A DNA stretch of 64,000 nucleotides from Mansonella perstans (Eukaryota; Nematoda; Chromadorea; Rhabditida; Onchocercidae): NCBI GenBank assembly GCA_037074765.1, contig JBAMDO010000004.1, forward strand, positions 248,001-312,000, written 5' to 3'. How positions within the stretch are numbered: the first letter of the stretch is position 1; every line of letters starts with the position of its first letter. The position numbers and the translations under genes were made by a program. The notes beneath the pieces are model-generated. The model was not told the DNA's origin. It saw only the letters and a program-made list of their open reading frames with translations, and did not search any database. Below are positions 1 through 13,100 of this stretch, in pieces.

Positions 1-611
1 ATTAATGATTTTGCAGTGTTTCTTATTTTATTGGTTAAACAAATTTTAGTATAGCATGGGGAAAAAAAATTTTGTATTAGTTTGTTGAAGTATGCTACAC
101 TAATAATATCATTTCTTATTCAAGCGAAACAGGTGATGTTGTAGTGAATTAGTCCATGTTATTGCCAATCATCCAGCAGTAGTTTTAGCTTGTTAATAGT
201 ATTTTTAAGTACAAATTGAATCATTAACACTATTTAAGTAAAAACATTAGCACTATTTTTAATTAAAGATTGAAATCAGTCAAGGTGAGTCAAGATAGTC
301 AAGAATGCCACCCCAAAATGCTTAGTTGAGTTCCTTTCTCGATTATATATAAATATGTCTTCAAACTCTAAAAGACTTAATCATTTGTATATGAATAAAT
401 GCATTTTAAATACTATTCAAGTGATGTCATTGTGTAAACTATACCAAATTTGTACATTAATTTTGTTAAATTTTTCAAAATATTCGAAAAAAAAAAATGA
501 AAGGATTCTTTGCAACTGAAACAATCATGATATCAGTTGGTGCTAATTATTGAAATTGTTGAAATTGTAAAATAGTAATAAGTGAATTGATCAAATGATT
601 TCGCGCATTCA

Positions 612-935
612 TCAATTATTAAGGAATAATGTATAAGTCGTTTGGTTCAATGAAAATAGCAAGTAGCTGTTATATGCATCCATGCTAAAGAATCTTTTAA
701 GGAACACAGTGGTTGTTGATAGGACCAGGCAAGCAGGACCAAATGTTGATTTTAATGACTCTCCTTTATAGCAAATCGACATTGGACGCATGCTGTGTAG
801 TAACTCTTTTAGTTGTAAAAGCGTCATCAATGTGAAGGAGGATGTAGCAGCAATAAATGTTAGCCAAAAACAGTCCAGTAGCATAACTCTCCAATAAGTT
901 GCTGCTACTTTTGGCTCAATAATTGAAAATGCGGT
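612..935 (-). CDS. Possible membrane-protein exon, unassigned
   Basis: An open frame of about 107 codons lies between a stop near 936 and a stop at 612. It has an internal methionine at 884 and mixed, protein-like composition. Two hydrophobic stretches are visible: one starting MLLDCFWLTFIAATSSF and one around FGPACLVLSTTTVFL, which could be membrane helices. No family was recognised. A second frame on the same strand is also partly open, which weakens the case. If real, it would be transcribed divergently from the p120 catenin gene. Chance is a fair alternative in sequence this AT-rich. Confidence 0.2.
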   Translation of the reverse strand, partial: TAFSIIEPKVAATYWRVMLLDCFWLTFIAATSSFTLMTLLQLKELLHSMRPMSICYKGESLKSTFGPACLVLSTTTVFLKRFFSMDAYNSYLLFSLNQTTYTLFLNN

Positions 936-2307
936 TCAATCTTCAATGGAAAAAGGCAACTAAACTAACATAGCGGGAAAGAATAACCAACCATTATGTT
1001 GGTTGATTGGTTGATTGGAGGAGAAATACCATTTTTTTCTGTTGCGACCGAATCCATCTTTGTGCATTATATTATCTTTTTCCATCTTTCTTTTTACTCC
1101 CTACTACTACTACTACTGCATTTCATGAAAAATTCAAAATGGCACTTCAATTGGTGACATCTCCTTCCAATTTTTTATTAATCATTCTTTTTTAACAAAC
1201 ACTTTCTTCTGCTTGTGTCATTTTTTTTTTTGCATAATTTTTCATTGAGAATAATTATTGTTCTGTTCCACTTTTTGTTTCATTGATGTTTTTAGAAGTG
1301 CTTATAGCTTTGTTTAAATTTTCCAAATTTTTAAAACTCTAATAATTGTAAGACTTTTAATATTGAAAACATTTTTGCCAATCGATAAGATTTTTTAAAG
1401 TAAATATGCTATGTCAAGCATTTCATACTTTTCATATATTTCAATCATTTCAATCTTTGCTGTAACATTTTTGCATTTTTTTTTTTCAATTTAACAATTA
1501 ACGATTTGTTGTTGCTTTTTCTTGTTAAAATTTATGTTTGAAGTAATAATATATTTTAACTCGTAGTAACATTGAAAATAATATACCGAGAAACTAAATG
1601 AGAAGTCCTTTCAATTCTCTCGTTTGATTGAATTGGTGATAATTATTGCACTACGGTTATTGCGATAACTTTTCAGCTTGTTTGAAACTTCCATGTTTTC
1701 TTGTATTCTGTAACAATATAGACTGTTGTTTATCACGGAGCTTAATAGGCTATCCGGCTATAATTGTGAACTTATACTTACTTACTTATAAGGTCTTTAA
1801 TTTTAGATTATACTTGAAGGAAATGAAGGGACGTAGGAAAAGTTATACTAAATGAAAAATATAAAGGAAAATATGGATTGTGTAATTTTCGAAATTTTAC
1901 TCCTCTTATTTTTTAAACTCAAATTTCAAAAAAAAATGCGAATCGAAATTTGGGGAAGGCTTCATTGATCGTTCGAACTGCATTACCTTTACCAATGAAC
2001 TTTGCATCCTTTTCTTTTTAAGGGTTCGTTTACTTCAGTAAGCGAACTATGAGTATCAGGCAGTTCGCATGCTTTCATTTATACGAAGGTTAAAGGTGAT
2101 CGGCTAGATGCGCTCCTCGGAGATACTGCAAAGTGAAGCGGTTGTTAAATCGTGATGTATTGACGAAAGGGTATAGAGGTCACTGCCTTTCGTTCATGAA
2201 TTTATTTCATTTGTTTACTCTTATTTGTACTTCACTCTTTCCATTTATAGCGTGTAACTTTGAAAATATTTTAACTTTTTTGTTAGCAATTCATTTGCTC
2301 CTATGAA

Positions 2308-2313
2308 TTTCAG
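2308..2313 (+). promoter_or_regulatory. Splice acceptor abutting the jac-1 start codon
   Basis: AATTTCAG is followed at once by ATG at 2,314. An acceptor directly before the start codon fits either SL trans-splicing or a 5' non-coding exon further upstream. No in-frame coding exon was found upstream, and this decides the start chosen for the catenin. Confidence 0.55.
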
Positions 2314-5300
2314 ATGGAACCGATTCCCGAGGAAGATCACGAGCTCACCTCATTTTCGCCCACACATACTGTCAAACATGAAAAGAAGTCTCGGCTAACG
2401 GAAGTGTATACGTCAGAACAAGTGGACACTCTTGTAAGGTATGCTTCATTTCACTGAAGCGAAGTTAGATCCAATGATACATTAGCTGACCAGGCTGGAA
2501 ATCGCTATTTTATGACTTTGAAAAATCTGGAATATCGTTGCGGTTAATAGGTTTTTTTTAGTCTTTCTACCAGTTATATTGTGGAACAGGCACTGCTTTT
2601 TCTTCCCGAACTTTCAATAATTATTGCAGCACGATACCTCAGTCAGCAATACCGGATACACTGAAGTTAAGGAAGAAGGACGAACTAACACATTCAATGT
2701 ATTTTTTCAAATATGAAGCAAATTTTAAATTAGTTATGTCATTGTTAAAGTTTAAGATTTATGGTACATGTTGCGTAACTAATCACTGAACTAATCCTGC
2801 ATTGTTCTAGAATCCCTTCAACACATTTATCCAAAGCATTAGCTGGGTCAGGCAATGCACGCAGTTCAACGTATTCCTACACTTACGAGTCACATTATGA
2901 CGAACCTCCCGACGAAGTATTACCCGCTGTTTCCTTCGTAAATGAAGAACTTAATGGTGATATTGAGCGGCATTCATCTCAAACAAAAAAAGTTCAGCTT
3001 TATCATGTATTACTATCAATTTTACAAGATGTATTACTTTCACTTATTTTTTATTTAATGCGATGTGCTGTCCGTATTGCACTTCGCATAAATTATCCAC
3101 CAATCTCTGAAAAAATTGCAGATAACTCGCGTCACCAAAGTAACAACAACTAGATCGGTGCGTCATTTACCTGTTGCCAATCAGGAATCTGAATATTTTT
3201 TTGATGCGGTTGGAAATCCATTACCGGTTACACATACATCTTCGCCTTATGAACATGGTAATCACTGTAAGCAGTCAGTTCTATGAAATATTTAAATTTA
3301 TTTCCTCATTGTGAAATTCACAAGGAGTGACAAATCTGCAGATTTAAATTGGAATTATTGTGCATATAAAATACCTAGTAAATTGTTCCTTTTGCCATTA
3401 ATTTAATGCAGATGAAAATACTTCTTGTCAATGTGAGGTTGCTTATGATGCACCGCCACCTGCACCAAGTTCTTTCCATGAAGCTGAGCGCAATGCTTCA
3501 CCAGGTAATTTTTTCTGTGTGTCTGTTTATTATGGATCATGTGTTAAATTCATTAAATTTTACCAGAGAGCTCTGTATCAATACGAGATTTGTAACCTTT
3601 GAGCAGTTTTAAAGTAAGAAGATATATTTATGCCAAAAGTTTTGAGAGAAATTGGAACTTTCGGCAGTTTAAAGTTTAGATATCCAAAACAGAATAGTTC
3701 CAGTCTTGTAAGTCACAATTTTATAAACCTCTGTAGAAAGATTATGTGTACCTTATTCGATATGTAGTCGTTACACTGTTATTGAGACATATGTTGTATG
3801 AAATCATTGTTTACGTCTGGTAATCAATTCGCTGGAGAAAAGCCTTGTATGAATAAGTCTTCCAGATGTTCCAAGTGCTCCCGGCGTTCCGGAGATTACT
3901 GATGTTACAAGTTACGACATTGGTTTGACGTGGCAGTGTCCAGATATGCAAGGAAGCGCTGGTCCTGTTATTGGTTATCAGGTAATCTGTGACTTGCACT
4001 GTGAGCCAGATTTACTAGAAATGTTGTAATTTTAATCCAAATAAAGCTTTCATTTAGATTGAAATATGTGAAGTTGGAACGTCTGAATGGTATCTCGTTC
4101 ATGAAGATCTAATCAAAGAAAACAAGTTTAGAAGTATGTACTTCAAATTACTTTATGATTTCCATCATTATTTTTGTGAAATACTGATTTTTTTTCGTAT
4201 TTTTTATCATTGAATTTTCTGTTTTAAACGGAATTCCGGGATGTTATTCAAGTTCTGAACTTTATCGTAATATGCTTTCAGTAAAAGATCTCACTCCTCA
4301 CGTTCAGTACAAAGTAAGAGTTGTTGCTGTTAATTCGGCAGGTCGTAGTGTACCTTCAACCACTTCGGCAAGTGTGCAGCTGCGATTGGATTGTGATTTG
4401 CATTGTGATTTTAGTAAGCGTGCATTATTATTTTCCAGTAAGATATGATTGATATGAAGTGTATGGTTCAATTTTTTTCAGGTGGTTGGAAAGGGACGGC
4501 TCCTGGTCGACCTTATGTGTTGCTACTTGATATTGATCGCATTGTATTGGAATGGGCACCAGCAATCGCGAATCCTGGCTCTGCGCCTGTAGCTGGCTAT
4601 GAGGTAAATTCTGAACTTAATTTGGACTCGCTCTGTGTTGACAAAAAATTGCTGAAATGTGAGAAAAGCAGATGCTAGAATGAATTATACAAGAATATAT
4701 ATAAACTATTCAATAATTTTTATCAATTTTCGGTGATTGATAATTTCTTTCCTGCTTAACTTTGTTTTTGTAGGTTAATTACCGTACAGGTAGCAGTGAC
4801 TGGATACAGTCAAATGACTATCTAATAGCAGCATGCAGAACTGAAGGTTTGAACTTCATTTAATATTTGTATTCTTGACTGTAGTTGAATACAATGCTGT
4901 TGTGTTGCCATCAGCATTCTATCAGGAGTGGAAAAGCATAAAAGATTTGATAAGCGGACATTTTATTCATAACCAATTACTTATTTAGTCAGTCGATCAG
5001 CTCTCTCATCATTAGTGTCCAATTCGTTAATTATTTAACATCTCGGTTACTTGACTCTCGGTTTTGCAGTATTGAACTTGAAGCCGAATGGCGAATACGA
5101 TTTTCGAGTGATAGCGAAAACTGCCGATGGTCCTTCTGAACCAAGTCTGTCATCGGGTTTTATTCGATTAAAACCATCTGTTCCGTCTCGCATCCCACCC
5201 ATGACAAAGGCAGAAAGTAATTTTTCTCCTCCTGGACAACCACAGGTTCGTGAAAACTTCAGTTAGATTACGCAGAAACAGTGGATTCCTTTTCGAAAGA

Positions 5301-8300
5301 GTGTCATGACTAGTATATACGTTTTTTTTCAAATTTAGATAAAAGAGCTTGAATTGAACTGGGTACACTTGCATTGGGAAGAAGGTGGATCACCAAGTGA
5401 TCCTCCAGTTTCATATATTGTTGAATATCGAGAAATTGGTGATCCGCTATGGTATACTGCAACAACAGCTGTTTCTACTACATCATATACTGGTATCAGA
5501 AACCTTTTTTATGGTGTCTCGTTGATAATCTAAAATGATTTTTACGGAATAGCTTGAAATTAGTTACTTCGTTATTAGCTCTATAAAATACCGAAATAAA
5601 ATATCGTTGGTTTTAGTGGAATGTCTCCGTCCAAATTCCACTTATGAATTCCGCACAATTGCACGTGCTCGCGATGGTAGTATATCAGCACCTTCAGCAG
5701 TTTCTGATGTTGTACAACTGCGGCCATCCATCAAGCCTGGAATCTTGCACGGAGTTCCAGCAAAACCGCAACCACCGGAATATGTAGACTTCGGTAACGG
5801 CGATCGTGTAACACTCTGCTGGTTTCCGGCTGCTAGTTCTTTACCAATACAGGTAAAGCTATCAGCAATAAGAATCATCAGAGGAAGAAGATACATTTCG
5901 TTTTTTTCATATTTGATTGTCCTTACAGTAGTTGTTGTTGATCGCTGATCCCTTCTAGGGCTATGTTGTTGAATTCCGAGACCACCAGCAGGATGCTGCT
6001 TGGTACAAGGTTAATGAAATACTTATTCGCTGCTGCAAAATGACAGGTATTTTGGAATGTGAATATTTATTTTTTCGAGTTTCTTCATCTTATATAACTC
6101 CTTTTTCTTATTGGCTTTTTGGGATACAAAGAAACAAGATAGGAAATGTATGTCATAGAGGATAAAAATGCCAGTTAAGGATTTTGCCTTCTCACTTTTC
6201 GTTGTTTTACCACACATTGATTCCTGCTGATGAATGTAACCTAAATAGCTGTTTGCAAACCATTCCAAATAGTTAATCAGACTATTTAAATTTTAAGATT
6301 TTTGAAATATAATCGAGATCCATTGTCGTGCTATTTAGGAAATTAATCGTATATTATAGCCTTTAAATGTTATTTTGCAGTTGGTGATCTCATACCCGGT
6401 CATGAGTACCAATTTCGCGTTATAGCATGTAATTCTATTGGTTACTCAATACCTTCAGATCCTTCTCCAGGAGTACACATAGGAATATCTTACAGTAATT
6501 GCTTTATTGATATTTTTTTCTGAATAAAAAAATTGGATTGTTATTTTAATAAACTGGCTTTATGATTTTTCCAATCATTTTGTTTTTAGATGGCAACGAT
6601 TCTTACGTAGAAGCAGCTAATTATGGAACTGTCCCTTTACTTCAGGATGAAATTGTACGCGAATCACCGCCTTTACCTGATCGTGATGATTCTCCACCAC
6701 CAATACATAGGAAATTTCTTCGTGAAAGAGACGGTTGTTAGCTTTTCAATATGTAATGCAGTTAATTTAGTACGAATCGCTATAATATATTTTCTGAGTC
6801 ATAATAGGTGCTCTGAAACTTTCAGTGCACTGGAGAGATCCTACGCTGCGAGAAGTTATTGAATATTTGGACAGTGCAAATAAGGTTGAGCAGCTCAATG
6901 CATCAGGCTACTTGCAGCATTTAACCTATAATGATAATGCTATTAAAGAGGAGACGAGGTAGGTTTTTCTTTAGAAAGCTTGTTCTTGGTTCTACATGAA
7001 ATTACATATCCATTAAAAATCGTTTTTTCTTTAAGCAGAAGGAACAGTTTGATTTACAGAGAGCTGAATGGAATTCCGAAACTTGTTCGTTTGCTTGGTA
7101 GCGATGTGTGTGATATACAAAAAAATGTTTGCGGTTGCTTGAAGAATCTATCGTTCGGGAAAGAAAACGATGAAAATAAGGTAGATCTATCTTCTGTAGA
7201 GTGATCTTTGGATGAATCAGAGCTCTTTTTCTTTCGAAATCGTTTAAATTATACGGGCATCTGCAAATTTATTGAAATTTTTTTTTCTAGCGTGCTATTA
7301 ATGGCGCAGGTGGAATCGTTGCTTTAGCAGCTCTATTGAGGCAAACTCACGATGCCCAAGTGATGGAAGAAGTCACAGCTACTTTATGGAATCTCTCAAG
7401 CTGTGATGTAAGTGTTTTAATTTAGGGTTTTGGAAAAGTTTTGTGGTTACATTTATACAAAGTTCCTGAAAGTAAATAGAGCAATAAACTTATAGGACTT
7501 GAAACTAACAATACTTAGTCAAGTTTCGGAGCCAATAAATCAATATATTGTTGTGCCTGGTTCTGGATTGACAGGAAATAATGCGCTAAATGGACGTAAT
7601 ATATCACAGAACAGCAATATGTTCAGAAACGGAACTGGTGTTTTAAGGTGAGTTTCCAGTATTTTAAATTTTAAAAATTTTTTAAAAATTTATTTCATTA
7701 AAATTAAAATTTTTTGACGAATCCCTTCGTTTTCGTAATGAGATTATTGTTTTGAACGACGATTTGGAGTTAGAAAATGTAGATTTTCAGGAATGTTTCG
7801 GCCGCTTCTTCAAATGCCCGAAAAATACTTCGTGGATATCCTGGTTTGGTCGAAAGCCTCGTACACTATTTGCATCATGCAGTTTTGAAGAATCAGATTG
7901 ATACACGTACCGTAGAAAATGTTGTGTGCACTTTACGTAATCTCAGTTACCGGCATGTTTTATCTCACTTAAAAGTTTTACCATTCAAAGAAATTGCAGG
8001 AACGAACAGTTTGTACTTTTCTAGAATTCAAGAAGTGAAGGACGAAAATTACGATCCTAAAACTGATTTTGAAATTACTGAGCGGGGACGTAGTAAGTCG
8101 GCTACTTCAGAAAGTCCCAAAAACAAGAAGAAAGAATCTAATAGAAAGAAGAAAACTGGACAAAATACCTCAGCGAATGGGTCAGAAAATGTGGCGGTGT
8201 GTTTTCTTCATTTCATTTCATTGTCCTTATTATTGTGTGATAGTTCCTATGATGAAAAAGTATTTATGTTACTTGTACGAAAACACTTTGTGACATGAAG

Positions 8301-10258
8301 TATCGGTCATCCTTATGTTCCTTTCCCCTAAGTTTTGTTTCGGTCCGTAATTTGTTGTTTCTCAGTGAAAAAAGTCAGTTTTAAATAAAAAGCTTTGTAG
8401 GGAGCGGAATTGTTATGGCAGCCGCAGCTGGTGAAATTATATCTGAAGTTATTGCAAGAAGCGTCGAATCCTGAAATCCTGGAGGTAATGTTTTTGAGCA
8501 CACGTTTAATGGTCATTATTTTTGTCCCTCTTTTTTGCCCAATACGCACTTATTTGAAAGCTGTAAGCTGTGTTGCCGTCACTCCCAAAATTTCTGCTAT
8601 TGATTAAGAAGTCTTGGTAAATATGGTTCTATTAGGCATCTGCTGGTGCGATACAGAATCTTGCTGCATGCCACTTCGAGCCGTCAGTTAATGTTAGAGC
8701 TTATGTACGTATAGAAAAAGGTTTACCTGTGCTTGTGGAATTATTACGTCTGAATGATGACAAAGTTGTGTGTGCTGTAACAACAGCTCTACGAAATCTA
8801 TCGCTCGATCAGGTCATTTTTTTCGCTTTATGAAAACATGTTCAATTATAATTGTTTTTTGTTTCTAAAAGTCAAAAATACTCGTTGGCGCCGAACTCAG
8901 TCTTTGCGGCCAAACTTTATATGACTTCTGCTGTTATAAAAAATTCATTTGTTGCAGCGAAATCGTGAACTGATTGGCAAATACGCGATGAAAGATCTGG
9001 TGGCAAAATTGCCTCGAGCTGACCAACGATTCCGAGACCCAAATGTGAGCGATGCAACAATGGGAGCAATTTTGGGCATATTATTTGAAACCATCAAGCA
9101 TTCTGCAGACTTTACAAGGTTCCTGATATCTCTGGGCTCCCAGAGTCAGATTTTTAAAGTACTGAGGAAATTTATTTTGGATATCATTCGCATTAGAAAA
9201 TGGAGTGAAAATGATTTTCTGACATTACATCGATAAGCTGTTTCAGAAACATCCATGAATGCGGAGGAACCGATCGACTACGAAATTTAGCCATTTCGCA
9301 TACTATATACAGCACTCGTATTTGCAAATATGCATCACAGGTTGTCTAAATTTACCATTTTTTGACTTTTCTCAGTTTATGGAAAGAACTGAATATCCAA
9401 AAAATGAATAAACAGCAAGCGTTGAAAAGGCTATAGCTAGTCGGATGCCTTGAATAAGAACTAGTAATATTGATGATATCATATAGGTTCTTTACCTGAT
9501 GTGGCAGCATAGAGGACTTCATGATGGATTCAAACGGAACGGTTTGAAAGAATCAGATTTCTATTCGGGAACAACAATTCGTGCTCGTGATACGACAACA
9601 CTCTCTCGACCAATATCATCACAAGGCGCTGAACGGCCAACACATTTAAGAAATGAAAATCTTGATGACAGTGTGAGTATATATGGTACCGGACGATATG
9701 ACGTATTGGACAGTAGGGTATGCTAATTAACATTTCAACGATTGTTTTTCACGATATGAAATTTTGTGTTTCTCTGAAATTGTAACTTACTTTAAATATT
9801 TGGCGAATCACTTCTCGTTATTTTAGCTAGCTTGTAAAAAATTCAGATCTGTTTTAGAATCCATTTGACAAAGACCTCGTCGTGCAGGCTGATGTGTCAG
9901 AAGATTGTGCATATGGCAAGACTTCTTCTGAGAATAATTTTCAAAATCTTTTCTTACAAAGTCGTAATAGCAGGATGAATTCGCTTAAAATTCATAACCA
10001 GGTTTATTCTTCAGTGAAATAATAATGTCTACATGTTACTAGCATAATGTTAGTACAAAAGTCTAAAATTTAATTTGATGCTAATATGAAACGCCACGCA
10101 AATTTTTTAAACGAGTTTTGGTTGCATTTATTTTTTGAATCATTTTACCTGCCTACCACGCTCTTTATGATAATTTTAAGGCTGGTGAGCCACTGTATGC
10201 TTCGGTACACAAGCACAATGAACGTTGTGGCCCAACGGGTGGTGATAGCTGGGTATGA
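2314..10258 (+). CDS. jac-1: p120/delta-catenin with four FN3 domains (JAC-1 type)
   Basis: Adherens-junction protein; the family binds the cadherin juxtamembrane tail. The 27-exon model keeps phase throughout and encodes 1,298 residues: 2314-2438, 2811-3006, 3122-3257, 3412-3504, 3866-3981, 4058-4133, 4282-4413, 4482-4603, 4774-4846, 5070-5245, 5339-5492, 5617-5852, 5959-6046, 6381-6494, 6590-6733, 6808-6958, 7060-7180, 7291-7407, 7496-7647, 7791-8196, 8401-8484, 8636-8812, 8958-9118, 9247-9340, 9487-9717, 9858-10001, 10181-10258. Residues 1-183 are a probably disordered leader. About 184-612 form four FN3 domains (for example [22 protein letters not shown]). From about 660 to 1,180 lie Armadillo repeats with p120 signatures: [46 protein letters not shown] lysine-rich loop ([13 protein letters not shown]) sits where vertebrate p120 has its basic inter-repeat insert. 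The C-terminus is DSWV, the PDZ ligand of vertebrate delta-catenin and ARVCF. The FN3 domains are cytoplasmic: no signal peptide or membrane segment is seen. Confidence 0.93.
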
Positions 10259-13072
10259 ATTGCAGATGTAAGCGAAATTCGTGTACGTCATCATTATTCA
10301 ACAGCTGAAAAGGATAAGATTCCATAAAATTAAGAATTATGTTAAAATTTTACTCAAATGGCAGTGCAATGAATGATGCAATGCATACCATGCCGGTGAC
10401 AATTTCTTATTTTAACAAAATTATCCGTTGATTATTTCCAATGCTATCATTAACTGCCTTCTTTTTTTTTACTTTGTTGGTCTCCGTCAATCAAAAGTGA
10501 AACCGTTTTTTTTTTCTTTTTTTTTTTTGTTTTTATTTTTTTTTACTTGTCAGTGATTTCATAAAGATCAAAAGTTTGTGTCTGACAGACTGGAACATTT
10601 AGAACAATACAAGTTGATGATTCTGAAGATTTTTAGAATCGTCGAAAGTTATTAGTTTTCCTGTATTCCCTCAGTTATTTCTCGTTTTGGATCAGAGATA
10701 TTGGAATATAAATGTTTATTTGTTGAGCAGGTTTTTCTTAGCTGATTATAATCAGAAGTAATCTTTGAACATTTTTAATCTTTTTCTTCGACGGATGGCG
10801 ATCGATTGTTTGTTTTTTTAGCTTTATGAAGCAATTAATTTTCTCTTGACGAAGTGCAGTATTTGCATTAGTGTTAATAATTTAATCGTACGACATATTC
10901 ACTTTCTAACATAGTTAATGACTTGTATTTTTATATCTTCTCATTTTCCATTGCGTTACTTGGGATGTGGCGTTTTTCGCTGCTCATACGGTTGTGGATA
11001 CTTTCAGTTATGGTGTTGATATTTGTCATAATTTGGTCGTTGTTATTTATCATCTCAAATTAACTTTGTTCAACAAATTATGATAATTTTGCGGTCAGAT
11101 TGATCACCAATCGTAAAACTTTGCAAGGGGTAAGTTTGAAAGGAATTTTTATGATCTCGAAATTGAGACTGAAATTTCAAAACAGCCGTTTTCCAGATTT
11201 TGTTGTTGCTGGTTTATTTTTTACCTTGAGGTCGTAAATTAACAAGAATTGCAGAAGTTTTAAAGATAACCGAAAAACATTGTAATCGGATTGCTGTTTC
11301 TTCATTTTTCTGGAGTTCGAGCCTTCCAGATTTCGAAATATTGCATAAAATTGTATTCTCATTCAGTTCACTTAAGATTTCTGTGCTTTATTGTCCGTCA
11401 TAGCGTGTATATTTTTTATATTCAATATATGAATGACATCATCTGTTTCCAGAAATTTGGATTCTGTATTTTTGTTTACAAATGAATTATTGCTATGTTT
11501 TGAACAGTTCGAACCTCGTAGTTGCTGTCGATTACATAGTGATTATTCGCAACTTCCATTTATCAGGTACATTATTGAATTTCTGTTCGTGTTTAGTTTC
11601 AAGAAAAGCTTCATGTTGTCTCCCTGCTATATCTATGTTACAGTTCATAAAATTATTAGTAACTTCTTCACTTAACGAGTCTGCTTATGCTTTCTAAAAT
11701 TATGGACTGTTGCAGTGCCATGCAGTTTCTTCTTTCCAGATGGTGTAGTATGGATGCATATTAAAGGAAAAGATTGGCGTTGAATACGAGCTTCTCCAGC
11801 TGGAATCTGTAAATGATGGAAGATTCCCGCTGCAGCTGAAATTCTTAACGCTTGATCTGGTTTTTTTTCCAGTCCTGATAAAAAATGCGCTTCAAAGATT
11901 AAACTACTGTTTTGTTTACAAATGGCTGTGAGTCAACATTTATAAAACTTTAGTTGGTCTTGACGAAGAAAAAAATCATGATGATAGTAAAATGATGTTT
12001 TATCAGGACTGGAAAAAACCAGACATGGTTCAGTGCAGCATGAGTATCTGAAAATATTGGGGGATTTTTTGCTTGTCATGGTTACGATTAGGCTATGATA
12101 AGTGTTATTAGAAGCCGGGTAATGGTAATTACTCAAACTAAAAGATGGGTGACAATTGATCTCTACTACCAAAGGAATTTGGCTGATTAATATTGCTATT
12201 CCGAAATCATTCTGAATGCGTTCTCAAAGTCCAAATTATGATAGACTTCTGCATAGTCTAGATTGCAATAATAAATTGTAATTTTGACGAAATACTGGGT
12301 GGAATAAAAAATGGTGTCTAGATATGAAATAAGAATTGGTTGGTAAAACTGCACTGAAGGCTTGTATTAGCTTTGTATCATCATATATCGAATATAAGAG
12401 GATGGATGAAAATTGATGGATAATACCAGCTCAAATAATAAAAGCAAAAATATTCCTGGAAATAAAAGGCAATTGTAATATCTTAAAGCGCAGTGACGCT
12501 GATTGTTTCGACATATTGCTTTTTCATGAATATCATTTTAGCTTGTTACAGGGATGGGATGTTAGAAACTAATCCATAAAAAATAAAATCTCTGGTTTCT
12601 CAATCGTTTTTGAAAACAGTGCTAAGAAAAGAATTTTTGGCTCAGATCTAAAAGGCAAAGATTCATTTTATTAAATCGATGTTCTTCATTAGTATCAAGT
12701 TCCGTTGAGCTAATTGAAAGTACTTCCTATTATCTTTAATAGCTTTGACTAAAATTAAAAAATTATGTGGTGTTAAACCAATTTCAGAAAAAGACTTTTT
12801 TAAGTTTAGCTTTTTTCAATTATGTTTATAATTGAACAGGTTTTTTCCAAAGTTTTTATTAAATCGTACTAGCATGACAGTGATTAGACACTGTTGGAAT
12901 CATGAAAATATCTAATTAGGCAGTATAAAGCCATGGAAATATCATTAAGTTATGATATATATATAGGCATTTATATGATACTCTAGAAGCAAAATATCTC
13001 AAACGACATTGATAGGTTCTTCGAGGTCCTCTGTAAACTGACTTCAATACTAGCGAGTCTGTGCTGAAAACA

Positions 13073-13100
13073 CGCGTCTCGGTTCAATCCCGTTGACGCG
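13073..13100 (+). other. Hairpin with tRNA T-loop (B-box) sequence
   Basis: CGCGTC (13,073-13,078) pairs perfectly with GACGCG (13,095-13,100). Inside, CGG (13,080-13,082) pairs with CCG (13,090-13,092) and closes the 7-base loop TTCAATC. The segment 13,081-13,091 reads GGTTCAATCCC, matching the RNA polymerase III B-box consensus GGTTCRANNCC. Just upstream, GTGCTGAAAACAC resembles the long variable arm of tRNA-Ser. No matching 5' acceptor strand or anticodon arm is visible, so this is not an intact tRNA. It may be a tRNA-derived remnant (SINE-like) or chance. Confidence 0.35.

Larger units (their letters stand above)
1..2313. other. Upstream region of the p120 catenin gene
   Basis: AT-rich sequence with poly-A/T runs and a short CTA repeat near 1,100. 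I see no exon here that joins to the catenin gene. One minus-strand open frame (612-935) is listed separately. The last bases, a TTTCAG ending at 2,313, form the acceptor directly before the catenin start codon. The promoter and any 5' non-coding exon probably lie here, but I could not pick out a specific element. Confidence 0.5.

Noticed and set aside
7972..8014. Possible 43-base intron inside jac-1 exon 20
   Set aside because: It has GT...GCAG ends, but removing it shifts the frame into a stop soon after; reading through keeps the frame.
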